Assembly: GCF_051020975.1 (NCBI RefSeq)
Contig: NC_135041.1
Location: 3,484,256 to 3,548,255 of the forward strand
DNA: 64,000 bases
Reading direction: 5' to 3'
DNA from: Osmia lignaria lignaria
Taxonomy: Eukaryota > Arthropoda > Insecta > Hymenoptera > Megachilidae
Under the pieces are notes generated by a model that saw only the letters and a program-made list of their open reading frames with translations, was not told the DNA's origin and made no database searches. Below are positions 41,902 through 55,878 of the stretch, piece after piece. Position numbers and translations under genes: made by a program. Numbering within the stretch: the first letter of the stretch is position 1; every line of letters starts with the position of its first letter.

Positions 41902-44519
41902 CGATATGGTTTTTAATGTTATTTTAGATTAAGACTGTTCTACATGCTTGTGTTTTCGGTAAAAATTAATATTAACTTTTATTTATTTATTTATTTTAAA
42001 TACAACGAAAATACATTATCCGTATAAACACGTACAAAATAATCTTAATATTACTATTTAATTATATTGGCTTCTGTGTTGCACTAAATTCAAATACAAA
42101 GGATGCATTAATAAATCAATAGCATTCAGTGGAAATAATTATTAGAAATAGGTGATTGAAATAATAAAGCAGTTTATTCATGAACTTTAACTTTATTCTG
42201 ACGACTCGGAAAAACACGTCTTTACTCTTCGAACAACTAGAATGAGACTGATTTGAACACCCAAAAGAAAGTTGGGATCCGCTTTTCTTTTCAAAACTGT
42301 TTATTGCCCTGCCTGGCGATGAAGTCTTTTGACTTTGAGTGACAAAACCCAGACACAGCTGGTTGTCCTCCTATCACCTTTGTTTCAAATATGTTTCTAC
42401 AAACGTTAGACATTTTTGCTTTTACTTAATATATTTTACTATGTATCTTAACCTTAATAATAATTCAACAATAATAAATGATTTTCATATATTCCTCAAT
42501 AAAGAATGGCAATCGAATCAAGAGTAAGAAAAAATGTGTAAAAAATGTGTAATTCTATTACAAAAATTTGACTATGTCTCTAATCCTTTCAGTGTTACGG
42601 ACATTTACTATATGTTTCGTGAACGACTATCTGGTATACACGTAGTAGATGCATATTTACATTTTACGTACATAAAATATCTATGATGCCTATACATAAA
42701 TGTTTTAATGACTAATTATTATATTAGAATCAAAAAATAACTTCAAGCCTTGTGTCATTGATCAACAGCTTGCATTTAACGCGAAAAGTCATTGACGTGA
42801 CTGGGATCTTTTCCTAAGGTGGGCCAGATTCCACGAAAATTTTGAAACTTCCGAAATTTTATTCGAAATTTTATAATTCTGGAATTAGGTTACGCGTGTT
42901 TATCGGATTTAACAAATAAAAATATAAATAAATGATGTAAAATTAATAGTATATATTTAATAGAAAAAGTCATGAAGTGAAATGTGAAAAAGCGATAACA
43001 TTTTATGCGAATTTTCTAATCAAAAGTTTACAACCGGTCATTTGACCGGTCCATGGTACGTTTAGTGTTAAAGCAAAAGAAAAATACAGATGAAATTAAC
43101 CATTTTATTACTTTTTAAATTACGCGCACAGTATTTCTTTTAACGATTTCTAATCCCAATTCCTTAAGATTCAAGTATAACGCTCGTCAAGATCCTACCT
43201 TGATTATTGCGACTCACAATCTGACATCCAGAGTCTACATAAATTAGATGACATCGATTGTCACCTTCTTCTTTTAATAAGCAATTAATTAAACATTTAT
43301 ATTTTTTGTAATGTTTTCGATGGTTTTACTTAAAATTAAAATCCTATACTTTATTTGTAGTTGAAAAGTTTGAAAAGAAATTAATTTAAAATAAAGATAT
43401 TAATAATTTGTTAGGAACGATCGCGATAGCCCTCTTCTTCCCTATTCTAAATTTATAAATATTAATGGATATTCCTCTGAAAAAATTCTAATCAATAATT
43501 TTATATTTATCTCTATCTAGAGGATCTATATTTTACTATAAATATTTTTTACTTTATAAGCATTGCAACACGGCTTTACACTTGCATATAAGGAACAAGA
43601 TTTAGGTTTCATTCAGTTCGTTTTCGAAAAATATGTGTATATTTTATACGTACTCTAGACAACAATGCTATAAATAAATATAAATTTTTTGTCGGAACAT
43701 GTTTAGGAATAATTTATTTTTTATTTTTGCTCATTGTCAGTTACAACCGCATTTTTAAATGGTTATTCAATGAATGAAACAGGTGATAGTTGTATGGTGT
43801 AATATTTGATAAATCTGGTGGATGCACCGAAGTTTCTCAATTAAAACAGATAATGGGCTCACGAATTTCTATACTGATGTATGATTTTGCGTTATCACAA
43901 TGTAATACAGCCGTGATCAAGCAATTGTTCGCGAGCAATGTCATCCTTATTTTCGGTTCCACTGGCAATGACTCGTATAAAGGAATAATTCCAAACCATA
44001 TGCAAACCATACACTTGCATAATTTGATTCTGCTGCTTTTTCCTTAACATCGAACGCATTTTCGGATAAGCAGGTTACAAGTTGAGTTGTAAGGGTATGA
44101 AGGCTGCTGTCTGATAACGGAGACTGTGTAACTTCCCGCAAGAAGGCATTTAGACGTGCTTGATGTAATAGAAAAACACCCTTGTAATTCATAAGTGACA
44201 TCCATTTTATCTGTGTTCATTATTCGTTTAACCGTTCCAAGACCGACAAAATAAGATAGGTTAATACTCGGCGACGTAAAAACTCAGTTTACGACCACAA
44301 TGCATATTAAAAGAAAGCAATAAAATTCCCTTATACCAACCGTGTCTTCCACCCACTAAAACTTTCATTGCATCCTTTGTGACGTTTCCCGGCTATACAT
44401 TAACCCATCAACGCGTTCCATTACCAGATGGAATCGTACGCGTCGGGTCACGATCAAATCGCAATTGAGACGTGTCGAGGATCGGTGCATCGAACAAACC
44501 GACATTAGCTCTTAAAAGT
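41902..44519. other. AT-rich DNA; possible piggyBac-type end at 43068
   Basis: No supportable gene. TTAA at 43068-43071, read on the minus strand, continues CACTAAACGTACCATG with a GGTCAAATGACC palindrome, resembling a piggyBac-like MITE end; no opposite end was found. Frames at 43790-44201 on both strands lack known motifs. Confidence 0.35.
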
Positions 44520-45322
44520 TGCATGGCTTGTTGCGATCAGCATTTCCGGTTGAGTTAGGAATCATGATTGGTAACCAACGGCGGGGACATCAGATGACGG
44601 GTTCTCACACGAGGGTCAAGCACCGGGTGCGTGTCAGCTCGCGATGCTTAGCGGATAGAAGGCGAAGGAGTCGGTACAGTACGCCGTGACGCGACTCGAC
44701 GCGATCGGGCGTCGCGTTGGGACGCAGTAAAGTAGAATGGACAGAGAAAACGAAAGGAACGAGATACCAGAGGGGTGGTAAGCGTCGGTGGCGCCTCCAA
44801 ATCTCTGACTGGTGGGGGATCGTGTGGCAGCAGGGGCGGCAGACGCGACGCCGCGAACCCGGCTCTCCTCAGTCGACGTCAAACCGTCGCGACGCGTACG
44901 TGTTCTCTTTCGTCGGTTTCGCAAAGCTCATAAGACTCGCGTGTCTCGTACAGCGTGACTCGTCGCTCGTGTTCGGCCACCTGTTCGCTCCAGAAGCTCG
45001 GATCGGGAAGCAGACCGAAGAAGCTTATCTAGGCGACTGGTGCACGTGTATCTGACAAGGGATACCTACAATTTCTTCGTCGCAAGCGTACTTAGGATAG
45101 AATTACCGCGATTCCCGTAGTGCGTGTGTGGTGAGGTGCCTTGACGAAATCTCCTTTGGCTAAACTGGAGCAGTGCGCGATCGGTACGTGTTGGTTCACG
45201 AGTAGAGTCGTACGGTGTGAAGAAAAATCAACAGTGCCAGTCGCCAGTGAAAACGTCAGTGAGAAAGAATCACTCTTTGATATTCAGTGTGAAACACCTT
45301 TTGGATTATGACTATCGGGTAG
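44520..45322 (+). promoter_or_regulatory. CpG/GC-rich island, candidate promoter and 5' exon
   Basis: A sharp rise in GC and CpG (GACGCGACTCGACGCGATCG at about 44690) in AT-rich DNA. Toward its right end it has the look of an insect 5' leader (repeated CAGTG motifs, 45230-45295), then ATG at 45308 and a plausible splice donor GTAGGT at 45319. If real, the first coding exon would be only a few codons. There is no homology support; frames of 96-112 codons on both strands are probably composition effects. Confidence 0.35.
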
Positions 45323-45877
45323 GTACCAAATACACTACACATCTACCTATCAATGTAACCGTAGAAACGATTAGCTAGCGGTTGTAGTCAGTTCGTGTTC
45401 AATATGTCAGAGTGGTTTATTACCGATGGTGGCGAGCGAATTCGTCGGCTAGATGGTTAGATTCTCACGTTCTACATTATCCACACAGAATGTTATATGT
45501 ATTAACGCAAATTTCGCATCCTATTCGTTGACAGACCAAGTTACAAACGCATGGCTCGAACTCTAGCAAAGTAACGTTGAAATAATAACCGTTTGTTTTC
45601 TTTCCACGAAATCGAATGATCGACTACGATATGACATGTGGAAAAGTTATCAAATTTATCCGTTGCGAATTCGAGTCATTAACATTTCTGTACTTTTTCG
45701 CAAACCTGGTCAATTCATAAAACCGAAGTTTCGTTTACTTATTGTCTCACGAACTGAATGATCTCGTTGAAATTGAAATAGATCATCGGGAAACATTGCG
45801 TCGTCCGTGTTTCGTAACACGATGCAATCGATGTTATCCGTCTCGTTCTCTCTTACTTTGTGTAAAATCTTGTTACA

Positions 45878-45906
45878 TTTCGGTTTCGGTTTCGGTTTCG
45901 GTTTCG
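45878..45906 (+). repeat. (TTTCGG) hexamer repeat
   Basis: About five uninterrupted hexamer units. A short minisatellite. Confidence 0.95.
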
Positions 45907-46363
45907 ATTTGGTATATTTCAAAAGTCGATGTGAAGAAAATTCCGCTCGAGCTTCATCAGCTGGTTTCGTTAAACAAACGGTCTCTATTTGCTGAAATTA
46001 ACGCTGAACGATTTCGAGCAATTGAACAAATACCTGAAAACAGACCTCCTTTTTCCTTATCACTGATATGTCCAGTTTTACAAATCTTCCCGTTAATCCT
46101 TCTGTTCGGAGCAGGTATTATTAATGTATCTGTCAGTAAGGCGTATAATGATCCGCTGAGTAACTGTTTACATTGACATCGCTGCGTGGCCTTCTCACCT
46201 TGACTGACTGCTGCACGCTTTCGCAATTGGAGTCAGTCAACGTGGCTAGTATCGCATGGCTTTGTTGCTCCAGCTTTCAATATCGATTCGTTCATTGTTA
46301 AAGGCATCGATCCATCGATTTGGACGCCCTTGAAGCTCGATCAAATGACACGCACGCCGTGCA

Positions 46364-46412
46364 CATACATACTTACATGCATACATTCATACATACATAT
46401 GTATACATATAC
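46364..46412 (+). repeat. (CATA)n-like microsatellite
   Basis: Imperfect CATA/TACA repeats with a palindromic CATATGTATACATATAC end. Confidence 0.9.
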
Positions 46413-49400
46413 TTACGTGTTGCGTACCGTTGAAACGGGTATCGATATTATTAGATCGCTTCTATCTCGACCATCATGCTGATCGTTACGAAAATTTGTC
46501 AATGATTTGCGTCACGTCAATTGCACTCCATTTTGCAGTTTGTTTCGTTTGGCATCGCGTGCATCGTCCTCTTGTATTGCACAGTATCGAACAACGATTG
46601 ATTGTTCAGAATTCAAATGTATACAGTACTGTTCGTAATCAGCCGAAGAGCAATCAATTCTAACTGGAAGCTAGATTACGCCGAAGAAAATGTAAATAAT
46701 TTGTTATCGTTACCCCGATTAATTTATTTCCATTTCTCGGCCATCTGTTGGCTTTAGCAAGCGTTTGCTGAAAACTATATATGTATGTATGTATGTCTTT
46801 TCTTTCAGTTTTATTTCATATTCTTCAGGGACGACATTTTTAAAAAGTTAGGGAAAAAATAATTTAAATTTTGTGGTAGCGATTGGTACTTAACAAAGAC
46901 AACTATTCATTTTTCCCCTTTCAGTTGGACGTTTCTGTTTATTATGTACTATATAATAACCGTTTTGGCCCTTGATGGAGACCCTCATTAAGTTTACAAA
47001 TTATTTATACATAGGAACTTACTCTATTGGAAAAATTCTGAAGGTTAAAAACAATATAAAAATCTACTGATGTTAAAGACTATTATATCGTTCTTATTGA
47101 ATTGAGTTACATTTATACTGACAGTAAATGAAAAATTAATAGATTAAATCTTTTTCCTGTGGAACATTGAATTATGGTTAAAGGTTGGTTGGCAATTGAC
47201 TAACGGAATTAAAGTGAAATTGACATTGGGAGTTTATGCTATTTATTATTGTATGAGAAATAAATAGGTATTAAATTTCGAATCAAGTGATATAGGAACG
47301 TCGAATAGCGGATAACAGTTAGGAAAGGTTAAAAAACTAGTACACATAAAGAGTGCTTATATCCGTGTTATTGTTAATAGCATTCTTGTAATGTGGGGTT
47401 TCAACAGTAATAATTTTATGTATAAACTATTTTCACTAGATCAAATTTTTATGTTGTTAAAGTTATGTGAACGATTTAATATATGTATATTTAGGTAGAG
47501 CGTTGCGATAAATTTGTTTTTCATTTATTTTGTGTTCTGTTTTAATGTATCGTTTAGTTTATCTATGAGTAAATCCCAACAATTTATTTAATGTACTGTG
47601 TCCGGCTTATACGAATAATCTGTTTTATCTTTGGTAGATTCAAATAGTTTATGTGAATTTTAATTTTCTCACGAATCCTTTTTAACCTTTTGAGTTGAAA
47701 ATTAAACTAAATTTGCCACTTGCTACTTTGCGTAAACAATGTAATTTGAAACTTGTATTTGGCAATGAATGTGTTAAAAAATTCAAAATAACCCTAGGTG
47801 TACTATAAAACAACTAATAAATTTTGGTTAACAATTTTTTTTATTACAGTGTTTTAAATAACCGAAAAACTGTGCATAACGTTAACACGAACATCTTGTA
47901 TATGATAATTTAATCAATTATCAATGAAAGAACTTGAAAGTATCATAAAGTAATTTGCATTTTGCTAACACTAGATTGAGCGATGCTCTTCTAATTAATT
48001 ATATTATAACATATAGGTAGTTAAGTTATATCGATATTTTGTTGTATAACCTTTGGCATCGATGACAGGCTGTAGACTTTGTGGCACAAATTCAATTAAC
48101 TTCTTTTTTTTTATAAAGGAAGATGAAACATTATACCCTTCTTGTAATTTTTAAGTTCTATCACATTTGTTAAATTATCATTCAAAATTGTAGATTTTAA
48201 TTTTTCAAAACATGTTTAATTTAGTTCGCATTTGGCGAGTGTGGAAATGCTTTTATATCGTGCATATAAATATACATTTTTATAACTATTTATCCGATAA
48301 TTTTCATGACCTAAGTAAGTGTACGTTCAATGTTGTAATAGTCAGCAAAAGATAATTTCAGTGTATTACATTAACGAAACTTCCGTTCAATATAAATTTT
48401 ACTGACAAGAGTCAGTTTAGTTGGACAAAAATACTGATATAGGTAAAGGTATTTGTACCCATACCATCAGTATAAAATATTATATGTGATTGTTAATAAT
48501 CAATATGTTGTAGGCCCATACTGTTTAAACAGCTTTATACATATTACACGAGTAGATTAATCTTGTCTGATTGTTCCAAATCATCAGAAGCTTTTCTTTT
48601 AAGGTATTTCTTGAATGAATTTTCATATTTATTTGCCTCTTGTCGTTTCTATTCATACATGTTCCATAGGATTGACGTCACAATTTTGCGGAGGTGTTAT
48701 CAGTGAGCACAGTCGTGTTACATAACAAGACTGTGAATATTTCTGTATAAGTATATGATATATGAAAATATATTAAAATACATGTTTACCCTATGGTACA
48801 TGTAAAAAATCAGCGTGATGCCTTTGTGCAAAATGTGTAAAATATTAAAAATAAAATTATATTCTGCGCATATTTACAGCCTAATAATAACCACTGTTTT
48901 ACAGTATGAGTTGTATGTTTGATAAAATATTCAAATACTGAATTTTATTCATAATGCCATTTATATAAATTAAATAAATCTTCGATACGTTCTGCAACCA
49001 GTATCATGTAAGTACATACTAGAACGTTAAATGCCGCGGGAATTATCGGTAAATCAATATATGAATTCAATATAATCGGATAATTCATAGAGAAAAAACT
49101 GAAAAAGAAATTTTAAATCATGTTACATAATATCAACGGAAAAGCTTAAATTAAAAAATGTAAAGATCATATTCTGAATAATTGCAATTATAATGTGCCG
49201 TTTCCATTGCGCCATTGAACGCGGTTATTGAGATGATACGATAACTTTTACTGAAGTCTTTAATATGAAATGTTTCGTTGAATATGAATTCCTTGAGGTA
49301 TTCCATGTGAAAAAAATCATCAATGTTCGAGTTTTCAGAAATTTTACGTTAAAGGAAGATAATCACGAAGAAAAAAAGTTGATGCACTTATCTTATTAAA

Positions 49401-49599
49401 ACTCCCGTGAAAAAACTCGGGCTGCATGTCTTTCTTCAATGTTGTTTTGCAAACACCTGCTTCTTTACAATCTTTGCACACACTCACTAGTTAAAGCTAA
49501 TGACAAATGCAAACTGATTGCATTCACTGTCAATAGGCGGCAATGTTAGGATTCTCTAATTTTTAGGTATTCCGTTCCAGATCAAACTCATGCTATGTG

Positions 49600-50290
49600 A
49601 AATCGTCTACCTTTTTGTTCCGAGGCTTATCTCGAAATGTTTCAATATTTGTTTTCCATGTTCGGGTAGGTTTGTCTAGAAGATCGTAGAACAATGTAAT
49701 GTCGTCGAAAAGATTGTAGATGCTGAAGAAAACGCAGCATTCCAAGCCTTTGTCCCGATCGGCACGTCGGTTTATCGTGGTACGTGAGTTTTGTGCCAAA
49801 ATCAGCCTGAAGGAGGCGAGTGGGAGGTGGGGGCACAAATTGGTATCGTGGATTTATCTGAGCGCAGTTGCTTCTCTCCCTCTTTCTTTCGATGGCGAGA
49901 AACGATACGGCAAGTGGAAACGAATTGTCTTCAGCAAGAGCTTTTGACCGAGGGCGGTCAGAAGCTGGCCCAGGAAAGCTACGACGTGCTCCACTGAAGA
50001 AGCCTCGCAGCCTCGAAGACACAACGTTCTTCTGCTTTACAGTGCCGGGCACGAACTCGTCGAGCTTTCTGGATTAGTGAGACAGCGCGAGAAACAAGTG
50101 GTCTCGACTCGTGTGGCCTCTTCTTCTCGACTTTCTTTCCTTCCTTGTCCATGTTTTCGAGTTTCCTTCCTGTACCGCCAACTTCCTCTTCGAGTTCTCT
50201 GTGGCTCGTTATCGAGGACCACACGCCATCGAGTGTCTCCTTACTGTTTCTTCAATTTGACGGCAAAGACAGAACCGATGCTTATTAGAA
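49600..50290. promoter_or_regulatory. Second GC-rich island, function unassigned
   Basis: Balanced composition and long frames on both strands (136 codons minus at 49642-50052, 111 plus at 50077-50412) without recognisable domains. The compositional contrast resembles the 44.5-kb island, so it could be a promoter or exon region. Not supported by motifs. Confidence 0.25.
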
Positions 50291-50670
50291 TAAAAAACCA
50301 ACAACAGTTGCATCATCAGACATTCGCTGTCTATGTGCTTTGTGTACGGTTGCAGAAGTTCATCATCAAAAATCGACCATTTAACCATTCAAACCCCCGA
50401 GGCTTCACTTAACTAATATAAATTTCGTTACGTATAAATTGTTGTTACTTTTAAAATATTAAGAAATCTATACTTGAAATAGTTATATACTTATTGTATT
50501 TCAATACTTAAATATTGAAGCAATGTTACATGTCAAACCTTACGTTCCGAAATATTTATGTTTTATTTAGAAAACAAAGTTTATCTTGAAAATTATTAAA
50601 CCTCTAGATATAAAAGTGGTTGATATACCATCATTTATCTTTCTTGAAACTATGCAAAGGTTAGGTTAGG

Positions 50671-51187
50671 TACACTTAACTTTAGAGGACATAAAATTAT
50701 TTACATTCTTTGCTTATCATTTATTATTTTTCGACGTGTAGAATTCAAAGATGTAATTTCTAACTTTAGAAATACAGCGGTTCAAATGTAATACGTATCT
50801 AAAATTGAATGTAATTCAATATTTTACAGGTTAGTATGGCGTCATATTGTTTCTATCCATAATCTAATTGGTTCGCGGAGACGAAAAATTAACCTAACCT
50901 CAGACCAGCAAAATACATCTAAATATAAATATTTGAATTATTCCGCTAAAATGAGCGTTATCCACGTGCTGCTGTTTAGACCTAGCGACTTCATTCATAG
51001 AAATTAATATCGCGTCAAATTAACCTCTCAAAATATATTAAAAATGTTCAAGTTTACATACGCGTTACATTTGAGCCGCTGTATTCCTCAGATTAAGACT
51101 TGCATTTTTGTATTCCATGCAGTGAAAACCATTAAATGGCAAATAAACAAGTTAATAATTTTGTGTCCCTTAAAGTAAAGTTTAGCC
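50671..51187. mobile_element. Palindromic element, relative of 31859-32606
   Basis: The arms (about 50671-50880 and 50985-51187) share, inverted, ATAAAATTATT..C or ACAAAATTATTAAC, ACAGCGG.TCAAATGTAA and CGCGT or ACGTAT. Block order (GTAGAAT.CAAA.ATG, ACTTTAG.AAT, GCGTCATATTG, CCATAATCTAATTGG) parallels the 31.9-kb arms. Non-coding and more diverged. Confidence 0.7.
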
Positions 51188-54100
51188 CTATGTAAATTTT
51201 GTATGCAACAGATTTTTATCGGATGCTTAATTTAGAAGTTATTCGGCATGTGGAAGTTAGATTAATCAGCCTGTTTAATAAATGGGCTTAACGGCGAGAT
51301 TTTCGTACGTTGACCTTTTCTGAAAGAGTGAACTTGAGCTAAGTTAAACGTAATAGATGTTATCGTTGGAACGTGCGTTACAGTTGGTATCCTTAGGTCA
51401 TGAATAATATCGATAAAACGACGATACGAGTTTCTAAGTTGTTCGCAGAGCTCGAAGGAAATATTTTTATACCGAATACATATTAAAATCGAGGCTTTTC
51501 TATTTTTTACCTGATCCTTTTACGTCAACGCTGTGCATCTCGCTTCTTCGTTTCTATTTCGCGAGTGATTTGCATAATTCATAGAACGCGTAACTCAATG
51601 AAAGCATCCAATCAGGTTAAAGAAATGGTCTGTTCGTGTTAGTGGTTCTTGTTCGGTGATGCGTGTCATTTCTAGAACATGGAATCTCTATACATTATTC
51701 TATGTATACATTATTACCGCGGTAAAATATGAAAGAAATTTTCCGTAAGTTTGTGCTCACGCTATTTGTTGGTCATTTTTTTTTACCATAGTTCTTCCAT
51801 TCATATGGATGAATACAAATGATACGAGATATGAGTAAAAAGGTTATGTATATATAATGTTAAAATTGTGTTTTAGAACATCAACAAGAATTTTCCATCG
51901 ATAACAGTAACGGTTATACAGTTATACAATGTGGAATAAAATTATACGCTAATCACGTTTCAGTGTAGTCATTGCGTTGTGATTATAGATAGCTAACTTG
52001 TTTCTTGTTTTATGATTGATTCAAGGTTTTGAGATAGACTGGTAATAATGCGATTTTTAATTAATTTTTTCGGACTTGATTTGTACATGTAATGTAGTAC
52101 TGAAGAAGAAAATATTTAAATATAGTTCGATTTGAAAGTGAATGGTTACACATAGTACTCACAAAATAAGTTACATTCAGTAATTAAATTATTATAGTTG
52201 GCATATTTATTATTTCCTTTTATTTACCTGATAGTTTGTATTGAAATAGCTGAGTTTTCTAAAACCTCGTGTTTCAAAACATTAATATTGAACACGTCTG
52301 AAATTATACAGATATGTATGTACCTGCATTTACAAAAAAAGTGATAAAACTGACTGAAAAGATTAAATGTTATCGCAGTTAATTGTCACTTAATAAGCTT
52401 TCAACTTCAATTTAAATTAAAAATAATTGATACTTGATTTCGTTTAATAGGTACTACTTTCCTTAAGAAAATAGCAAACTAGAAAAAAACTATTTTTGTA
52501 AATTTTTATGTACAGCGGTTTTAAAATTTGGCTTTATTAACAAAATCAGAGTAAATGTGATGCAAATTGGTACTGAATTAAGGGAGATCTAAAAGAGGCT
52601 ATAGCACAGGCTCCACTTTTCGGAAGGCGGCGTTATAAGACTTCCACTATGTCAGAAAGTATTAAAAGTATTTTTTTTCTACTGTTGCCATTTTTCTTTA
52701 TGATTAAATGTTACTTAATTTCATTTAGAATAAATTTCAATTTTTCAACCATCAACCAAGGGCCCTTTAATCCAATCCTGATCCAAATATATAAGCAGTA
52801 TAAGCAGGATATTTCTAAAATGAGTACGATATTTCTAAAAAAAATCACAAAATTCTTCTCAAGTTTGATAATAAGATCAATCTACTTTATTAAACTATTA
52901 ACTTTAAACTGATGCGACTTCAAAAGGGCTGTAACTTAAATAGCGAAATTATCAAAAACTTAGGTACCTACAGATAACTCGTAAATTAATAACGGTAACT
53001 AGGTTGAAAACATTAAGCCTTTTTTTGTTTTTGACTTTTGGATACATTCGATTTCTTCAGCTTTTGCAAAATTGTAAATGTTCATGTAAATGTATATATA
53101 TTTTTATACGATATTTTTTATATTTTGTATACTTTAAGTAATATTGTATGAAGTTTGCATATGTTTTGTACAGATACTTTCATAATGTAATTGACTCAAT
53201 ATACAAAGAATGTCGTATAAGAATGTAATCGTTTAAACAGTTATTTTTGTTGTTAGTTTACAAACATATTCGCATGAGATAATGATTGGTATTTTTCATT
53301 AATATAGTCTGAAAAATTTTTCTTATGAAATTTATGACGTCAAAAATACACATATTTCATAATCTACCTTATTAAACTTTATAATTATGTTTGTTAATTA
53401 ATACTTTAATAAGAGAATACTCTATAAAATAGTAAGTAAAATGCTCTTAATTTGAATGTCTTAGTTTTGATCAATAGTAAACAATTGGTCCTATCATTAA
53501 CATTTACCTTAACCCATAAATACATAAATATCCATAATTTATATTCATTACTCAAGGCCTTTAGTTACATAAAAGAAGGAAGATATAATTGCTAGCATTC
53601 ACATATTTAAATTTAACCTACGTTTTAATAGTTTTACATTATCTAAAGTAATAGTAAAGAACCTGTTTCAATTAAAAGGCTTCAGAGAAATGTTTCGCAA
53701 CAAAATTAATAGTAGAAAATAATTGAAAATTGTTAATAAAAATTTCAAAAGTTAAAGAATTCAATGAAAACTATTACTTTTCCTAAAATATAGTATGGTA
53801 CGAGTAATACGATATGATTCTTAACAGTTTTGCATAATTCCAGCTCGTTAGTCAAAGTAATTAGGAAAATGCTCGGTAAATATTAAATATTTTAATCCAT
53901 CCGAAAATTTTGAATAGAAACCGTGAAAACGAGTGATCTCTGGTGCAGCACTCGTATAATTATATGCTAGTTATGTTAATGCCACTAGAATTTTCTGCAA
54001 ACCGAGGAAAATTCTACTTTTAAGATCCTCAACTTGACATGACTTGTTACATGACTGAAAATAGACTTTCAACTCGGTGACCTACATGTACAAAGAATCT

Positions 54101-54806
54101 CTGATTACATATGTCGAATGAACGAGGAGCCAATGGCAATGTCCGTATAATTGAAACCGGATAATCGATGCTGACTAAATAATTGACGTTCCACTTCATT
54201 ACGAAAGTTAACATCTCCCGACGCAATGCGGTGAAATTAGGAAAAGTGAGACGCGATAAAGTCGCTTAAACGAGTGATATTTGACGTTTTATGAATAATA
54301 TCTTGCTTCTAGTCGACGGACAAGAACATTTTCTCGTTAAAAGTATTCATAATTCGAGGCAAACGTATGCAAATAGATGCTCTGATCGGTCGAGAGCCAC
54401 CTGCGCTTGGAATATCGTTAGAAAAGAAGACAGAGTCGTAAGAATGATAAGGAAAAGAAAGAAAGAACCAAGAAAAAGACGGTTATTTACGAACAGGTTT
54501 GATGAAACGAAGACATTAATTACCATTGATACGGACTGTAAAACAAATTCTCGCGTCTGTTTTTAAACGATGCAATGGAACCCCCTTTCGATTGTTTCGC
54601 AAATGTTGCTGATAATAGTGTTATACCTATTTTTTACATAACACGAACACTTATATCGTGCAAATTACTTCCAAGAAATAATTAATCATCACTATTGGGT
54701 TTTATACGATAATTGAGTAACTACACCAACTGTTGTTACTTAAAATTGTACATTTAACCATTGGCTCGATTTTTGCCATAAAACATGAAAATTATCCATA
54801 GACGTG
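51188..54806. other. AT-rich unassigned DNA
   Basis: No coding, RNA or repeat signal that I can support. The 91-codon frame at 54291-54566 is basic and motif-free. Confidence 0.4.
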
Positions 54807-55026
54807 TATTAAGTGTACAAAGTAATTTGTTGCCTTTAGTATTACGGCTTTCTTAATTGCTATTTTAAATTTGAATGTTTTTCAACGCTTCGTTGTATTT
54901 AAAAAGTGGCGCAAGAATAAGATTACTTCGATAATTCGAATTGCCATGACTCTTTAAAAATAAATCTTCAATTGAAAAAAAAGAAAAGAAAAAGTAAACG
55001 CACAGAATTAATTTGTATACCTAATA
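54807..55026. mobile_element. Short MITE, TATTAAGTGTACAAA termini
   Basis: Left TATTAAGTGTACAAAGTAAT and the reverse complement of the right end, TATTAGGTATACAAATTAAT, form TIRs of about 24 bp. The interior TCTTAATTGCTATTTTAAAT recurs at 60940 and, inverted, at 55815. The ends resemble mariner termini (inference). Confidence 0.7.
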
Positions 55027-55619
55027 GCACTTCCTTATTTGATGCGTAATAAAAGTATAACTACACTTTTAGTGATCTTCAGTGAATTATAATTTGTCAT
55101 GGTGTTTAAAATTTATCATTAAAAATTGTACAAAAGAAATGTGGTATTTTAAAAATAATATGTAATAAATTATTTAACTATTACCTACTTTGTTAAATAA
55201 CCAAATAAATTTTACTCGACGAAAAGTGGATTTTACTCACTCAGTTATCATAAAATTCGTATGTTATTTTTTTTATCATTTCTATTTCGAAAACGATAAA
55301 AAACCATTAAAAATCGTCGAAATTTCAATTTTTTGTGGACTTAAAAATCTTTTTAAAATTTTTATTGCAAATCTTTTTTGAGATTTTGTACTTACAATAT
55401 TATGTTATCTTATTTGATTGTTCAAATTGCCCCAATTATGTTTTATTAGATCAAAAGACTGAGGGGACGGGTTAAAGAACTTTGGGGAATACTTGACAAC
55501 AGTCATATCGTCTTCGCTATGTAAAAATTGCGCTCCATTGTTGGGCAAAAAATTTACTTTCCTTTGAAATCTTTGTTTTTTTCGACACGTACTTTAAAAT
55601 TATTTTCTAATATACACAT

Positions 55620-55700
55620 TTAACACGTTGAATCCCACATGGGTCGTTTATGATCGCCATCGTATATAAGATATACTTGAATAATTAGAAGAAAAAATAG
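55620..55700 (+). other. Possible piggyBac-type MITE end
   Basis: TTAA at 55620 followed by CACGTTGAATCCCACATGGG. The form resembles TTAA-anchored insect elements. No opposite end found. Confidence 0.25.
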
Positions 55701-55814
55701 GGAAATATTAATTTAAATAACACTACATACCATCACATAAAATCTGTGTTTTTGCTTTTTTTTAAGAGAAGATTTATTTTTAAAAGTTATGGGAACTCTA
55801 ATCATCGTAGTAAT

Positions 55815-55878
55815 AATTTTTTTCAAATTTAAAATAGCTAAGTACAGACACTGAATTAATTTGTAAGTACACCTAATA
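55815..55878 (-). mobile_element. Fragment of the TATTAGGTGTACAAA MITE family
   Basis: On the minus strand TATTAGGTGTACTTACAAAT is followed by GCTATTTTAAATTTGAA, matching the left end at 54807. Confidence 0.6.

Larger units (their letters stand above)
45323..49590. other. AT-rich DNA, possible first intron or intergenic
   Basis: Contains the (TTTCGG)5 and CATA repeats listed separately; otherwise featureless. Frames up to 144 codons near 45742-46176 lack recognisable domains and overlap the hexamer repeat. Confidence 0.4.

Noticed and set aside
43790..44201. Opposed frames of 84-85 codons with mixed amino-acid composition
   Set aside because: No recognisable motif, overlapping on both strands, no splice or promoter context.
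45742..46176. 144-codon plus-strand frame spanning the hexamer repeat
   Set aside because: Part of it is the simple repeat read as SVSVSVS; no domain.
50657..50670. GGTTAGGTTAGG, resembling insect telomere repeat
   Set aside because: Only two units; short TTAGG-like runs also occur at about 9920 and 10130 and are not arrays.
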